A DNA stretch of 64,000 nt from Struthidea cinerea (Eukaryota > Chordata > Aves > Passeriformes > Corcoracidae): the NCBI GenBank assembly GCA_013397865.1, contig VZTI01004617.1, positions 2,398,359-2,462,358 of the forward strand, read 5' to 3'. The notes under the pieces were generated by a model. The model made no database searches and had not been told where the DNA came from. It was given only the letters and a program-made list of their open reading frames with translations. Each line of letters begins with the position of its first letter. Within the stretch, counting starts at the first letter, position 1. Shown here piece after piece: positions 12,546 through 26,600 of the stretch. Position numbers and translations under genes: made by a program.

Positions 12546-15500
12546 TTTCCTGAGCAATTCAAGTATAAGAAGAAAATGTCAATTTTAAACCATTTGTAAC
12601 TTGGCTCAGCTTGAGTACAATTCAATGGGATGAAGAAAAGGCATTTTTTTAGTTTAAGGCCATTCTGCCTTCTGCATTTCAAAGGCCTGTGGCAACCATG
12701 CTGGCTTGTCAAAATGGCTGTAAGAATCTTTTAAAATACGAGGTTTTAGACATTATAATTCTTGGGCTGGCCAATAACAATAATGTTTAGTGTCTTTTTT
12801 TAAACTTTCTAAATGCTCCCCCCTAACCTATAGGAGGAGGAAGAAGAAGCTCCATTTTCATCATGTCGGGAGGGAAGGATTGGTATAATCCTTTCAAGGG
12901 AAAATTATTGTGCTACTGTGGATTAATTGTGGCCCAAGACTGGTCTGTAGTAATCACAGGTCCAGTACACAAGTGTTGTGGAGACTGGACAAGAATTTTT
13001 AAGAAATGTTCTTCATCATTAATTTGTTGGTAAAGCACTTCATATATTTTCCAGAGAAATTTTGCTATGTTTACCACCTCTGGAGCATTGGTTCAGTAAC
13101 TAAATTCTCCATGCACATTACTCAGATTTCCTTTATCAACACTGCTATCTTGTTACTGATTGGAAATGCTGTGGAACTCTAGACTAGGACCAAAAAACTG
13201 GGAGGTGGTAAGATGTGTATCAAGCCATGTTCTTGTTTGCAAGCTTTTCCTTCAGCATTTGGGATTTTCTTGTGCATTAGGCTCACTAGAAACTCTTGGT
13301 TTGGCCTAGATTAATCCCTTAAAGCAGAACACAAATTACTTCATGCTTGTGGATTAGGAGTCAGTTAATGAGGACAGTTGGTATTGCCTCTCCAGTTTGG
13401 CTGAGTTTCTTACGAGCCAAGAGCCTCTCCAAGATTGCAGCTCTCACCTGCAAAAAACCTACCTGGGAAATAACTAATGAGTGCATTTTCTTCCTGGCCT
13501 AATTGCATTTCTCATGAATCAGCTAAACCCATGGTGGGACTTCAGCAGCTATTTCTGGGTCCCTGAAGGGAGGTGGGGATTTCAGGAAGTTTGCAGCATT
13601 GCTGTGCTACTGCAAGCAAATTCATCAGTGTCAATGGTTTCCAGGCTCTTAGGCTGAGCATTAAAGACAGTGGTTGCAAGTAGGACATTTTTCAGCAAAA
13701 CTTTTTCCTTTTTTTTTGCTGGAAAGAGAGTGGCTTTTCAATTAAATACCACTTTGGGGATGGAAGAAGAACTTTGGTTGGAACATCTATTTTTTTTACT
13801 TAAAATCTGAAAACGTGAATGTTCACAATTCTGATAATCAAGAACATGTTTTATACAGACCCCTTTCCCAAATTTAATGAAATGTTTTTGTCGCTGATTA
13901 AAACTTTCCATGAAATAAAAAATATGGCTTCCCAGCTGCCTTTGCTCTATATTGTTTGGGTTTTCACAGGTAGAGTTTGTCTGTGGGAATTTTGAATCCC
14001 TTACATCTTCAATAAATAGAGTAAAAAGCACTTGTAATATTTGCTGAGTGTCTCTCCCTGCTCACCATTAGTCAACTCTTACACAGTCGCATTTCAAAAA
14101 AACTCCAATAGAAATGTAATGTTTCTGTTGTTCTGTAGTGTAGCACTGACATTTCCTACTGTGAAAAGGTTACCCTTTTTTTTTAATATGTTTCTATGTG
14201 AAGAATATTCCTGTTTTCAGCTAAAATGCACTGAAAAAACTCCAGCTTGTCTTTTAACATCCATTACTAAGCATTCAGATTCTCCAAAGTGCAGGAGGAT
14301 ACTTTATGCTGGTAATGACTGACTGACCTGTCTATTAACACCACTTCGAAGGCAGTTTAGTGGCTTACCTCTTTAGCAAAATTAATAAATTCAAGGGTTC
14401 CATTAATGAGTATTTTGATTCATAGTCCTGCTTTAAAACGTAATTATATGTTTCTCATAATGTTGCTCTTACTCCTCTATATTCTGTCTCTTCATTCAAA
14501 AGCTGATCTGTGATGTAGCTGCATTTCCATTCTTTCTTTTATCCCTAAAGCCACATCTTGAAATCAGTGGGGCCACATCATTGCAACAGAGAATATTTGG
14601 CACTGCCTCATCTGAGAGTCTCGTCTCTTGACACATTGTTCTTGTTGTAGCTTGAAAACATATGTCCCATTACTTCTGTTGTGGAAATATCAAGTAAGAT
14701 GTGGAACATCAACTACAGTTGTTCATGGAGAGCATAAAGGCAGGGGAGACCTCTGGAATAAATGCTGGAACCTCAGGAAGAGCTCTCCAGATGGCTTACT
14801 CCAGCATTCCAAATGATGGGAAATTCCGAGAGCAAAGACATGGTAGACATTGGTTGTTTGCTGGTACAGAACTTTGCACTTTCTAAAATTGTGAGATTTC
14901 TGTCACCTTTTCTGTTTAGAAGCCTCTTGTTTGAGAACATAATTAATATCTTTCCTTTTTTTGCTGTCAGCAAATAAAGCTCTCATTGAGCTTCCAGGTA
15001 GGCAGGAAGGTAGTTATGCACTTAAATATAATAATTATTTTTATGTGAGTAGAACCATAGGAAGTTTTATTTCTGCTGCAGCTACTTAACTAAAACAATT
15101 TCTTCAGACTTTTCTTTCTCACAACTAAACTGAAGCAGCCATGAGTCAGTGGTGCACCCTGAATGACTCAGCAGTTTATCTGATTAGGGGTATTCGAGTA
15201 TGACTGGTGAAAAAAAAAAAAAACAAAAAAAGAAAAGGCAACAGAAATTAAAGTGTATGACTCCATCATTAGTACTTCTTTTGTCAGTGTGAGCAGAATG
15301 TTGTCTGTAAGTTCTGCGCATTCACCAAAATCTGAAAGGACCCAGGTATCTGGGTGTGTTTTAATCACTTGTTGTGTGGAGATTCCAGCACTGCTAGCTT
15401 GAGATGTGTGCATGGTAGAAGGTATTTTGTGTCTGCAGTCTGGGTATGGCCTAGTTGGAAGCTGAAAACTAATTTCGTTACTAACTTCATGTATTTTAAT

Positions 15501-18500
15501 CACTGTTTCCAACAAAGACATGATTTATTTCAGATGTACCCAAGTATTTTCTATTTAAGGTTACTTCTCATTACCAGGCTAAACCAATGATGCTGATCCG
15601 TGGTGCCTCTCTCTCCTATTGCTCTGTCCATGATTATGACATTTGGCATCCAGCATTGCAAACACTTGCCCTGGAAGCTGTAACAATGTCACAACAAAGG
15701 CCAACTGCATTAATCTGTTATAGAAAAGAGGTTTTGTTTAAGTCCACGCATTTTCATTTTTAAGGTCACATGATGACATCAAAGATCAATAAATGGTTAA
15801 CGTGTTGTACTTCTGTGGTGAGAAAAGAGCAGATTAAGAACTGCTATAAAAGGCAATTGTACTTTTTCAGTGGTTCCAGCTTTGCATTTTGACTTTTATT
15901 TATGCAATTGCCATATTCCCATGACTCCGTCATAAATGAGTTGGGAAATTCAATAGTGTATCCTGGCCAGGTAAATAAATGGGGACAAAACATGGTAATG
16001 GCTTTCACATTTTGTATCCTACGTGTTTTATCTCAGATAAATAGACTCAATAAATGCTACAGTATATGCACTTGTGCCACAAATATTGCATTTGATTCCT
16101 AATGGGTCGTAAAGTACCTTTTGCAAACCTTCAAAAAATTGTCCGCCTGTTCTATGGAAAATATATTTCACTACTAAATTTACTTTATACTATTTGCCCT
16201 ACTGAACTTGTTCCTGTCTCATGTTTCTAAACAATGTAGATAGTAAAATTTATGTTTTGGGTTTGATCTGCCTCTTGGTTACAAAGATCTTAATTCCACT
16301 GAAGTGGTACAAGCTGGAGTCTTTACATCCTGTTGCGTTTTAATGTGTTCAATGTTACAGTAACGTAAGAATAATAATATTGAAACCTATTATAAGCGAC
16401 ATGAATTTTATTATTTGAACATATAAACCGAAAGTAATTTACAATATTGCATCAGAGTAAGTCTAAATTATGTTACAGAGATCTGCATTATATAGAACGG
16501 AACCTCTGTTTTATTTAGCATTTTGACCTTGTGGGATATGACTCATGGTATAAACTGAAATGATGATGGTGAAATAGAGGATAGATGCAGCATCAGCTAT
16601 AGTGTTGTGACTTTTCATCATTTGAAGGAAAACTCAATGAAAATTTTGTGTTAATGTGGTAATCTCTAGCTAAATTGGGTTAGAGGAATTATCTGACCAT
16701 CATCACAATTAAGGCATTAATGCTTGAGTCAACTTGGGAAGTTACAGAAAAGCTGAAAATCTAAATTTGTAAAGTAATATTCCATAACTGGTAACTTTGG
16801 AATAAGCTTGTTTCATCTAACAACAGAATTTTATAAACGTCGTTCTTGAAAATTGAAGAGCTATTTATTCTGAGTAGAATATGGCACATATTGATAGAGC
16901 CAAATGTAGCTACATCTAGATGGTGGTATTTGTTCCACATTTATTTTAGTATTTAGGATGATGCAGTCCCAGATGATTCCATTTATGTATAAGTTACTGT
17001 AAGTTACAGAGACAAGGCTAATATATAGTTTCTCTTAGTAGTTCTATGCAGACAAGTACCAGAATAACCAGTGAATGGCTGCAAGATGTCAGTAAATCTG
17101 GGCCACAGAATATTAAAACTGTAGAATCTGAGTTAATTAAGAGTTGTCATATTCGTATTATTACATATGTATTACTGAGGATTCCATGTGCATTATTTCT
17201 GTGGTCTTTGAACCATTTCTGGTCATCATAAATTTTTGAGCTAAAGAAAATGGATGGCTCAAGTGGCAGCATAGTGAAGCTGGAGCTAAAGCCTTCAGCT
17301 CTACTCTATCCAGAGTTCCAGGAAACTCCAAGGAAGTTTTCTTTAACTTTTATTAGTTTGTAGAAAGTTATTTAATGTTCAGGGTTTGTTGACCCTAAGG
17401 AAGAATATAAAATGTATATTGGCACTTAGGTAAATATTTGTGAAAAAGTGCAGTGATGGCCAGTCAGCTGCCCCTTAGACCTGCTGTTCCTTCAGGGAGC
17501 CATTAGGAACCCATCCACTTCAGCCAAGTCTTTCAAAGACTTCCCATCAAAATCCAAGATGGGATTGAGCCAGACCTTTTGGCTGAAATGCTTAAGTGTG
17601 TTCTTCAAGCAGTAAATTTCAATGAATGACAGGAGAATTAAGTAGAAAAAAAGGAATATACTTGGGAAAATAAATGTATTTGCATTCAAATTAAACTTTT
17701 GATCAGAATACCAAAGTCTAAATGAGTTAATTATACTGTTAAATCAGCTCAGGTGTCCAAAAGACTCTGAAACAAAATCTATTAAGCAATCAAATTAAAA
17801 CATTAAGAAAGATCCAGAAGCAAACACTGACAACTGAGCCTACTTCAAACCTGTTCACCCCTGCTCTACTCCCCAGGAGCTCTCCAAAGAAGGTTTACAA
17901 GGCAGCTGCCATCACTATTGCTCCACAGCAGGATGGCGATTGACTGGACTGGCTGTTCCTAGGTGTAATTTGCTCCGCCACACAAGAGTAATTTGTTTAA
18001 AACCTGTCAGAAGTTCACCACTTTAATAAGAGGGAGATTCCTGTAATCTGCAATAATACTAATTAAAGTTTTAAATGTTGCGCACTTTTATGTGTCTTAC
18101 ACACACATTCGGAAATAATTTATGTACAAAAAAGAGTCTCAAACTGACTCCCCTGAGGCCAATGATGTATGTGCCATTCCCTTAGTGAGGTCAAGACTTG
18201 GTAAGAGAGAGTGATTAAAATGTGAATTGTAGGGAGACTTGAGTCCTCTCCAGAGATAATGTGGTAATGCTGCTCCATCAAAGGAGGAGTAAAATGATCC
18301 TCAGAGATGCTGATATTTGTCTAAAAAGTGGAATAACAATTTTTTTTCCTGTTTAAAATTAAAGAGTTAGAAAAGCTCTGTTGATTTTTTGTTCAGAAAA
18401 CAAGCAGATCTCTCACCTGAGTTTACCTGTCCCAACATGTGGTACACCCCAAAACATGATGCACGTGTGTCCTGGTGGGAGGATGGGAGGATGAGGAGGT

Positions 18501-19904
18501 CTCACCCAAGCTGTTTTTGAGTAGGCACAAACGCTCTGCATGGTGTGACAGACCTTTTGTCGTAGCAGCAATGCACTGGACATGCTTTATGTACTTAACT
18601 GGTCCTGAAAAAGTCAGTGACTCAAAGTCTTTAGTGTAGAATGCTCTGACTAAAAGAGTTTATGAGGTGTATAATGTCTCATGCTCTGCACTTCCTAACT
18701 ACTGGATTGACTTTTGCAGCTCAAATAAAATCTGACATGCTGGGTCTTCTGACACATCAGCAGCTGAACAGCTCTCGCGGGCTGAGGCCAATGGGTTCCC
18801 AAACTCTGTCCCGCCTTTGTGTAGCTTAAGTGCTTCATGCACAGGGAGGTTAGGGAACACGAGGTTTTAAAAAGCAAGTATAGAAGCCTGTTCAGTTTGA
18901 TTAATTTGATCGTACTTTCTTCTGTTTTAATAGGCAGAATACAGGCTGTCGTCTTGAATTTTCTGACCTAGTGTTCAAGGAATTCGTTGTTGTTTCCAGT
19001 CGTTAATAAGGGCCTTTTTTTGAGGTAATAGAAAAATTGCTGCTTACCTCTATAAACATTTGTCACATCTCCTTAGAAAGAGTTAGCATCTGTAATTTTT
19101 AAGTAATTAATCACCCTTTCCAAGAGCTGTATTTCTCTGGGCTGGTCCTTCTTTTTTCAACATAGTCAGTTCTGAGACTTTTGAAGTTTTTCCTCCTTAA
19201 ATTGTTAAGAATTTTATCCAGAATTTGTGGAAAGCCTCTCTCTGACTGGTTGCTATAGCTCATAGATTCAAGCTGCATATATTGCACTTGAGATAGATGT
19301 GGATAGAGAAATTTCAAGTGTCATATTCCATTACAGTCTGAAATTCCATGAAAACTAAAGCACATTGTAAAATTGCATTGTCTCTTCCATCATTTAGCTT
19401 CAAGAAAGAAAGAGCTCACAAAAATGTCAAAACTTGGTAAACTCCATATTAAATATAATGAGCTTTTGATTTTGGTACTGCCAGAGTTACTGGCAGATGA
19501 AAATGTTGTTTAAAACCTTCATGGAATATTTCTCCTATTTTCTAGCTTGAGTTTTTTCAAGAATGGTTCATACACCTGGACAATTTGTTTTTAATTCAAT
19601 GCTGTCATATAGCTAAAATAAACATTCAATGTATTTAGCTCTCTAATGTACTTCAGACATCAATCATAAACCTTTTCAGGCTTCCGTCTGCTAGGCTGAG
19701 CCTAGGTTCATTTAGTTTTTTTGTGGAAGATAAGCTCTGCCTTTCCCATCCATCTTAGTAATGATTTTCTGTGCTTGATCCAGTTTGTGTTCATTTTTCT
19801 CAAACAGGGGTTGCTGAGGCTGTGCATAACCGTGGGACAGGAGCGATTCCAGTGTCTTGGACAGTGGCAAAATAGAAATCTTTCATCTGCTGTCCCCTAA
19901 GCTT
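12546..19904. other. non-coding; nothing recognised apart from a microexon-like segment
   Basis: A long AT-rich tract. The only segment that I flag is 14971-14997, a 27-nt stretch between a strong acceptor-like and a donor-like site. An A-rich simple stretch occupies 15210-15237. Sequence at 16350-16500 is unusually AT-rich with several isolated CGs. No interspersed repeat that I can name is present in more than 7 kb, which is consistent with a bird genome. Confidence 0.55.
15210..15237. repeat. A-rich simple repeat
   Basis: Fourteen consecutive A residues followed by C, seven A, G and four A. No retrotransposon body could be recognised on either side, so this is annotated only as low-complexity sequence. 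Confidence 0.8.
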
Positions 19905-19992
19905 GAATCACAGACTCACTGAGTTGTTGAAATTGGAAGAGACATTAACAGCAATTATAGTCTGATCCCCCTGCTCAAAGCAGGGTCAGAGT
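19905..19992 (-). mobile_element. CR1 LINE 3'-end fragment
   Basis: On the plus strand it begins GAATCACAGACTCACTGAG and continues 'GTTGAAATTGGAAGAGACATT', then 'CCCCTGCTCAAAGCAGGGTC'. This is the reverse complement of a CR1 3' end, including the tail, the 'ttggaaaagacct' block and the diagnostic 'ctgctcaaagcagggtca' block. Only about 90 bases survive. It abuts a 15-bp tandem duplication at 19994-20023, and a differently oriented and older CR1 copy starts about 210 bases further on. Confidence 0.78.
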
Positions 19993-19993
19993 A

Positions 19994-20023
19994 TCACTCA
20001 GTTGAGTGTCACTCAGTTCAGTG
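19994..20023. repeat. tandem duplication of a 15-bp unit
   Basis: TCACTCAGTTGAGTG is followed directly by TCACTCAGTTCAGTG, two copies with one mismatch. It lies immediately at the truncated edge of the CR1 fragment on its left. Confidence 0.85.
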
Positions 20024-20204
20024 TGTCAGTTTAATACTCAGGAATGATCAAAAAAATTGGATATTTAGAAAAATCAGGAGAAAATATAAACAAACCAGAA
20101 AGCATTATAATGTTGCTGCATGTTGTGCCCTTTAATCCATAATGCTGTATACAGAGTTTGGTTCTGTGCCTCAAAGGAAATGCAGTAGAATTCCAGAAGA
20201 GGGA

Positions 20205-20620
20205 AAATCATGGAAACAGCATTCCAAATCAAAGGAGTGATACTGCATCCTGTTGGAGAATTAATGAAGAGTGGGACTTTTTAGCCTGTAAATGAAGGAA
20301 ATGGTAGATATCCATGAAATCAGAGAGTCATGGAAAAAGTCTTCCAACAAAATGTGGGGCATGAAACGAAAGTAGCATCAGGCAGGTTCAGAACAGCAAA
20401 AGAAGGTGCTCCTTTAGAGCTATGGTATTCAGCTGTGGAACTCTCTGCCACAGGATGCTGTGGAAAGCAAAAGTTTTCCTAAATTTAAAAGCAACTGGAC
20501 AACTTTATGAAAGAAAAATCAATCAACAGCTATTAATTAAGAGACACAGTCTTTGGTTTAGTAATCTGAAAGAGTATTCTGGTGGAAATACCACTCCCTG
20601 CTAGCCTTGTTCTTTGCAGT
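20205..20620 (+). mobile_element. ancient CR1/L3-like LINE fragment
   Basis: The centre carries 'GTGGAACTCTCTGCCACAGG' followed by ATGCTGTGGAAAGC, the conserved block of the old amniote CR1 lineage. Downstream are decayed equivalents of the 'ggacaaattcatggagg' and 'ggctattaa' blocks (around 20495-20540) and of the 'cctgttctttgca' end (about 20600). Upstream, 'GGTAGATATCCATGAAATCA' matches the 'ataaaatcatgaatgg' segment. It is on the plus strand, 5'-truncated, and more diverged than the other copies in the window, so probably the oldest. No reading frame survives beyond a chance 60-codon one. Confidence 0.75.
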
Positions 20621-23600
20621 CTTTGTGTGATAGTGTGCACAAGCTTTTAAAAGCTTTGGTTTTTAATTTAGAATGAAGTTAAATTGTAAAATCTTGAAGT
20701 CCTGAGTAAATATTTTTTCTCCTTAGAGGTCTAATTTCTAGACACCAGTCACTGTGAAAAGTTCTGTTGAAGAATACCAGTTTTATGCAGTGTAAGGGTA
20801 TAATGGGCCTGATACTTGTTCTCTTTCACCACTATTATTTTATTGAGTTAATAAGGGTTCCTTTAATTTACATCAGGGAAAAGAAAGAGACAGCTATTAT
20901 GTCTTAAGAGGGTGAAATTACGAAGACATTAGTAGGCACAAGAAATGTATATTTCCTCCAAAAGATAAATGTTTTTCGAGATGTTTCAATTAGCTCGCAT
21001 CTGTGTCCTTCATAAGAACTAGGAAAATTGTACGTGCATTTAGTGTTCTGAGTTGGCCTGAAAAAAACAGAATAAGAGCTAATTAAGTTAATGGCTGAGG
21101 ACTAAAATCTCCTTCACTTGAGTGTGTCTTCATGGCTGTTACAAAGGCCGAACAGTGTAATATTTAATGACCACCCAGAAGTCAGACTTGCCAAGAGTGA
21201 GGACTGAATGTTTTCATCAGTAGCACAGTGGTCAGACACAGCCCTGGTCACCGAGTCTCTTCCCAGCAAGAGTTCACTCGGATCATGTTCTGAGACGGGG
21301 CAGGAGCCACAGCCTCCTTCAGGTTGCAGTAGCTCCTCCTCAGCATCCTCCTGCTGGTAACTTGGTATCTGACCTCACAGGAGGGAGAGTTTAGCAAGTG
21401 TTTATGCCTTGTACTTTGATAAATATAGTGCAGCAATGTCTTCAGCTTCTAAATAATCTTGTGTGAGAGAACATTTTTTTGCCTAAACCCAGTTAGTACA
21501 ATCTGATCCTTCTGCTCTTTCTCAAAGACATGTCCTACTCAACTGTACTTGCAGTTATCAAGCTAAGCAAATATCTACTGTTTAGAGATCACTATTCGGA
21601 AAGTCTGCCTTTAAAGCTAATGGGAGTACTTTTTGATTCTGTTTTGTAAAAAAAAATTAAAAAGTAAACAGTGAAAATACAAAAATGTTCAGTCAAAAGA
21701 TTTTGGTTTAAAATCTCAAGTTTTGAATTTGGAAATGCTTCCAGGGTATCTTATTTTTGCTATTGTCTTCTTATAGTTAAGTTTCAGTTTTCCTCTCATG
21801 GAAGTACAAGACTCAAACCACATCTCTGTTCTAGAGCCTTAATACAGTTTAAAGCCCTCTGTGTATTTCTCAAGGATTTTTTTTTTCTATTTTAATGAAT
21901 CAGCATTTTACCAAGAAAACCCAACACTTTACGGAAAACTTTTTTTTTTAGTAGGAAAAAAACCTACTCCTTTTAAAACCAGATGTAGCCATCCACTTTA
22001 TGGAAGGATAGGGGAAAGAAATCTTTTGCTTCCATTTTAGATATTTCAATGTCACCTTTTGACTTAGGCAGATTAATTCTTACCAAGTAAATTTGTGATT
22101 CTCAGGGTCGATGTTTCCTGTAGCTTGTCAGATCAGACCATTGTAGTATTACATCTCCCAGTGGGCAGGGGTCTGTTCCTTAATTCCTGTTTTCCCTGTT
22201 TTCTGTTAACCTGCATCATCAGTGGGATTGTCTGCAGCCAGCCCAGCAGCTTCTCCCAAGCCATCTTGCTTGTTTCCTGCTGAGGGTCTTATAATGGCTT
22301 TTCACTGTTTGCCTGTTCCAGCAATTATTTCCTGGTTTCTAGCCAAACAGTGATTCACAAAGCATGTAAAGGTTTCATTCCACTTCTGTTTTCAGTTTCC
22401 AACTTTCTGGTGTTTTCCTGCAATTTCAGTTCCAGAAGACATACTACCTTTTTTCTTTCCTTTTAACCTCCTACTTCATGCAATTTACCATCATTTGTCT
22501 ACTCCACCTCTTCCTTTCATGCTGTTAGAACTGAGCTGTGCTGCAGAGTTCAGAGGCTGCAGCAACTTGCATTTAATTCTTCTTTGCTCTTGAAGATTTT
22601 TCACATTCATTGTGGAGTTTTAAGTTTCACATATCCTCTTCTGTATGGAAAAGACATTCCGGCAGAAGACATTCTTTTGATGCATGGTCTTAGCTGTGCA
22701 GAAGAACACAAAGAACAGCTCAGCTTTGCAAGATCTCTTTTATGAGGCCTCATACCCAGCAATGAGAATTCACCTACTGAGAATACCCAGCAAAGAAGGC
22801 TGGAGCTGGTGACCATAAGAAACAATATTACACACTTTTTTCCTTCTCTCCTTTGTTTAAAGAAGCAGGACTCCACTGACATGCAAATAGCAGCTGTTTG
22901 CAAGTGAAAAGCAATGAATAATGGTACTGTTCTGTTCAGGAAAAAAAGTTGTGTTCTAGAATTGAAAATGAATCGCAGAAGATATCTTAATAAACACATC
23001 AGCTTTAGTGTAAGGCCAGGGCTTTTAAATGCATGACCTTGTAGTCAGAAGTAGCATGGAGAAGTATCAAATCCCTATGATATCACAGACATCAGGAGCA
23101 ATTTCTTTCCCTCATTTCAGAGTTCTGGTACTGCAGGTGGCTTTCAGTGGGCCCCACTTCATCCCTGCCCAAGTAACTTTTGAGGGGAGGAAGAAACGTC
23201 ATTAAAAAGTGGGTCCAGATGAACATTACCTCTTCTGAGCGAGAGGGTCTTAACTTTGAATGTTCTTACCAAAGCACGCAGGATTGAGGGCTGTTCTGGC
23301 ACTCCAGCATTAATTTAAAAACTGACACCCCCCTGCTGTTGCATCAGTGCCCGTGTGTCTCATCTCATGGTAGTGACTCACCTCTTTTCTCACCTTTCTG
23401 GTCAGATTGCATCACTGCATGTGCTGGAACCAGATATTGTGATGGGTGGGCTGATCCATAACAGAAATCAGCCTTATTTTGCCTGCAGCAGGTGGATAGT
23501 CAGTAACAAAACTTGTTGGTCCTTCCCAAAAACAGGCTCGGATCTCAAGGGGCTCAATATCATCCGTACCTTTGGCATGTTTGCAATTCCTGCTTTCTTT

Positions 23601-26600
23601 GCAGTAAATATTTTTACTTTCAGCTGAGTTAGAACCTAATGCAACAACTGCTGGAAGGTGTTTTTTAGGGCCTTGGTAAGCAGAAGCAGTTTATCAACCA
23701 GAGCAAGTGCTAGTGTACATTCAGTCCCTCATGGAATGGTGGCAAACCAAACACGGGCAAGAGTCCCTCCAGTGCAGGAGCAATCCTTCCCTTCCTGTGA
23801 ATCCCCTTCCTTTGGTGCACAGGCATCTGGACTGAAAATACAGTGCTTAATGAATTCTTAAACAATGTTTTCCTTTTAGGATTGAAAAGAAAACTAACTT
23901 GCATATGACGAAAACCATTGAAATTATTTCCTTCCAAGGGGGATAAAAGCAGCACGCATGTACAGCCTGTGAGTTTACTGGCGTTAATTATATGGTAGTG
24001 ATGTTTTGTGTGTGATAGAAGAATGAAGTCGTGCTTTTATCAGTGGCATTGATATTTGTGTTCTTTTTCATGGGAGATACATGGGTGACAAAATGTTGGT
24101 GTTGCTTAAGCTATTATTGTTTTATTATGCCACTAATTTTATTAATATACTGTTTTTATGCTAATGAGCTATTAGGGTTTGCGTCTTGGAGGTTTGTTCA
24201 CAAAATATACCCTGAATGGAGAAAGTGCATGAAGTACAAAATTGTCATATATGCATGTCTGTATCATTAATGTGAGAAGTTGGTTTTATAATATATATGT
24301 AAAAAAAATTAAGAAAAGTACTGTGAAGTGCTTACTCAGCCAGTGAACTTTTCTACTGAAATGTATTTTTCAGTTATGGAACCTCCTCGTTTGCCCTTGC
24401 TTGTTATTTTTTAGTGAAGTTGTTTATTTTCAGCTCTGTTATAAGTTAATGATGGAAACCAAGGGTCACTGAGAGACTTTCTGTTGATTTCAAAAAGAAG
24501 TTTCTTGAAGTCTTTCTTAATTTTGTGTTGTAAAGGGTGTGAGACTTTGCAGGGAAGTTTCTATTGCAGCATCTCCTACAAAACACTGCAGTTCCATGTT
24601 CTGGTAGAATTCTGCACAGGGTCTTATTTGTAGCTGGAGATATGGGATGTGGCCTGCCCTGAGCAGCACATTGCAGACCCCTTCTTGTTTTGATTTCTTA
24701 CCACCTTTGGAAACTGTGATCCTGATACTTGAAGAACAGGGCTATAAATCAGCAGTCACTTTCATCTTATTTTCATTTAAATGTTTATTGGAAATCTTGA
24801 ATATATATATATATATATTCAGCATCAAACTCCTGTAATTTATACTGCCTGTGAGGGCATTCTTGGTTTATTATGCTGAAGGTGGCTGCCTTCTGTGATC
24901 ACTGCAAAGCAGATTATGTATAATGCCTATGAGCTGGGCTTTATCTACTTGCTTCGCTGTTAGTATCAATAATAATGAATGTATACGAATTTTTCCTTGA
25001 CTTGAAGTAGTGAATTAGTTCAAAATGTGAATCCCGAGTTCACTTTCATAACTTCTTGCTGCTTGTCACAGTATTTTCACAGTATCTTCCCAACTGCCAT
25101 TTGAAACCCATTGGTTCCGTCCCCTTACGATGCTCAAATGCCAGTAAAGAGAATTCTATAAATTCCCCGCTCTTGAGGCAGGGATGGAGCCAATTAAACA
25201 AAATTAACAACATGATCAAAGGGGCTGGAGAAGATTTTAAATACTCTCATCAAATATACAGCTTTCTGCATGAAAGGGAGCAAGCACAGAGGAAATACCA
25301 CTTTTCTCATCTGCTACATATTTTTTAGAAGTCTCCCAGTCTGAGATAAGCCCAGTGAGTTCTGACCAGCAGGCACACTTCTCTCAGTCCTTGTGAAGTT
25401 GCCAGAAATGCAAAGCAAGGGTGATAGAATAATGCTGTAACGGAAGATCAAACTCATTCTTTCTGCTACATTACTCTAATTTTTGTAATGCCCTCCCAGG
25501 AGCATAAAAGATCCTTGATGCATGGAGCAATGCTGGTATAAGTTATTAGCTCTCTGCTCCAATTTGTTCATCCTGGATAGTCATAAAATACGTTTGTTTC
25601 AAACTAAAACCTCTGCTTTCCAATTAGATAACACTGCTCATATAAGATGAACATTTTCCGTTCGCTTGTTTTTATTCTCTATAAGAGTATTTGAAGGCAG
25701 AAACTAAGTTATTTTGACTTTTATATTTATATTTTCAAGGATAGGGGTTTAGGATCCAGCTGTCTACATCAGCATGAAATTATTGAGATTGTTTGTTTGT
25801 GGTAGTAAACCAGTTCATAAAAGACTTGGAGCATAAGCTTTGTGAAAGATATTTCCAAAACTATGGTGATAGTATTTACTGTTAAGTCTGGCAATGTGTT
25901 GCAAATTAATGATGACTCAATTTTCCCCTTTAAATTCATTCATCAGAATGTCCAAATTAGATTATACTGACTCCAGGTTTTTGCTTTAACAGGCTGTGCA
26001 AACCGCTGTGGAAAAAGAATAGGAAATTTAATAGGAGCAAGAATAGTAGGATGCTACAAGAATTTAATAATGTCCCACCAAAACTTTAAAGATTACCCCT
26101 GGAACTAAACAGTAAGTGATACCTCAGATAGACTTTTGCAATAGCTGGTAAAATTGGATAGCAGTGACAAAGCTTCCTAGAAAATTACATTTTTTGAGGA
26201 AAAAAAACTCTCAAAGAATCCAAAGACTATGATTTTTTAATTTCCAAAAGAACGTTTCCATGCAGGACTATTCAAGTCCAACCTATCATTAAGATATCAG
26301 ATCTGTAATGGAAAAACCCCAGGTAGAGCAGAGACTGCGTCAGTTATTCTTGCATTCCAGGCATCGCCACCTCTTTTAGAATGGGGCCACACCTTGTGGC
26401 CAGCTGGAAACGTGGAACTAACCTCTGGCTTCAGCTGAGCCCTCAGAAAAGAATTTGATGCTTATCACTTCTGCTTGAGCTATTTCCCCGTTTGCAGGGA
26501 GATTCCATGACCCAGCCCATCCTTTACATGTGATTGGGACAATTCATTTAGGCATTATTCGAGGATTAAGAAGGTTTCAATAGAAAAAAGAGAAGGAGCT

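Noticed and set aside
21950..21968. AGTAGG-A7-CCTACT hairpin beside a T-run, like a bacterial terminator
   Set aside because: This is vertebrate DNA; a six-base stem is expected by chance and has no terminator role here.
22607..22999. 130-codon minus-strand frame
   Set aside because: Hydrophobic and Phe/Leu/Ser-rich as expected from AT-rich DNA; no family features.
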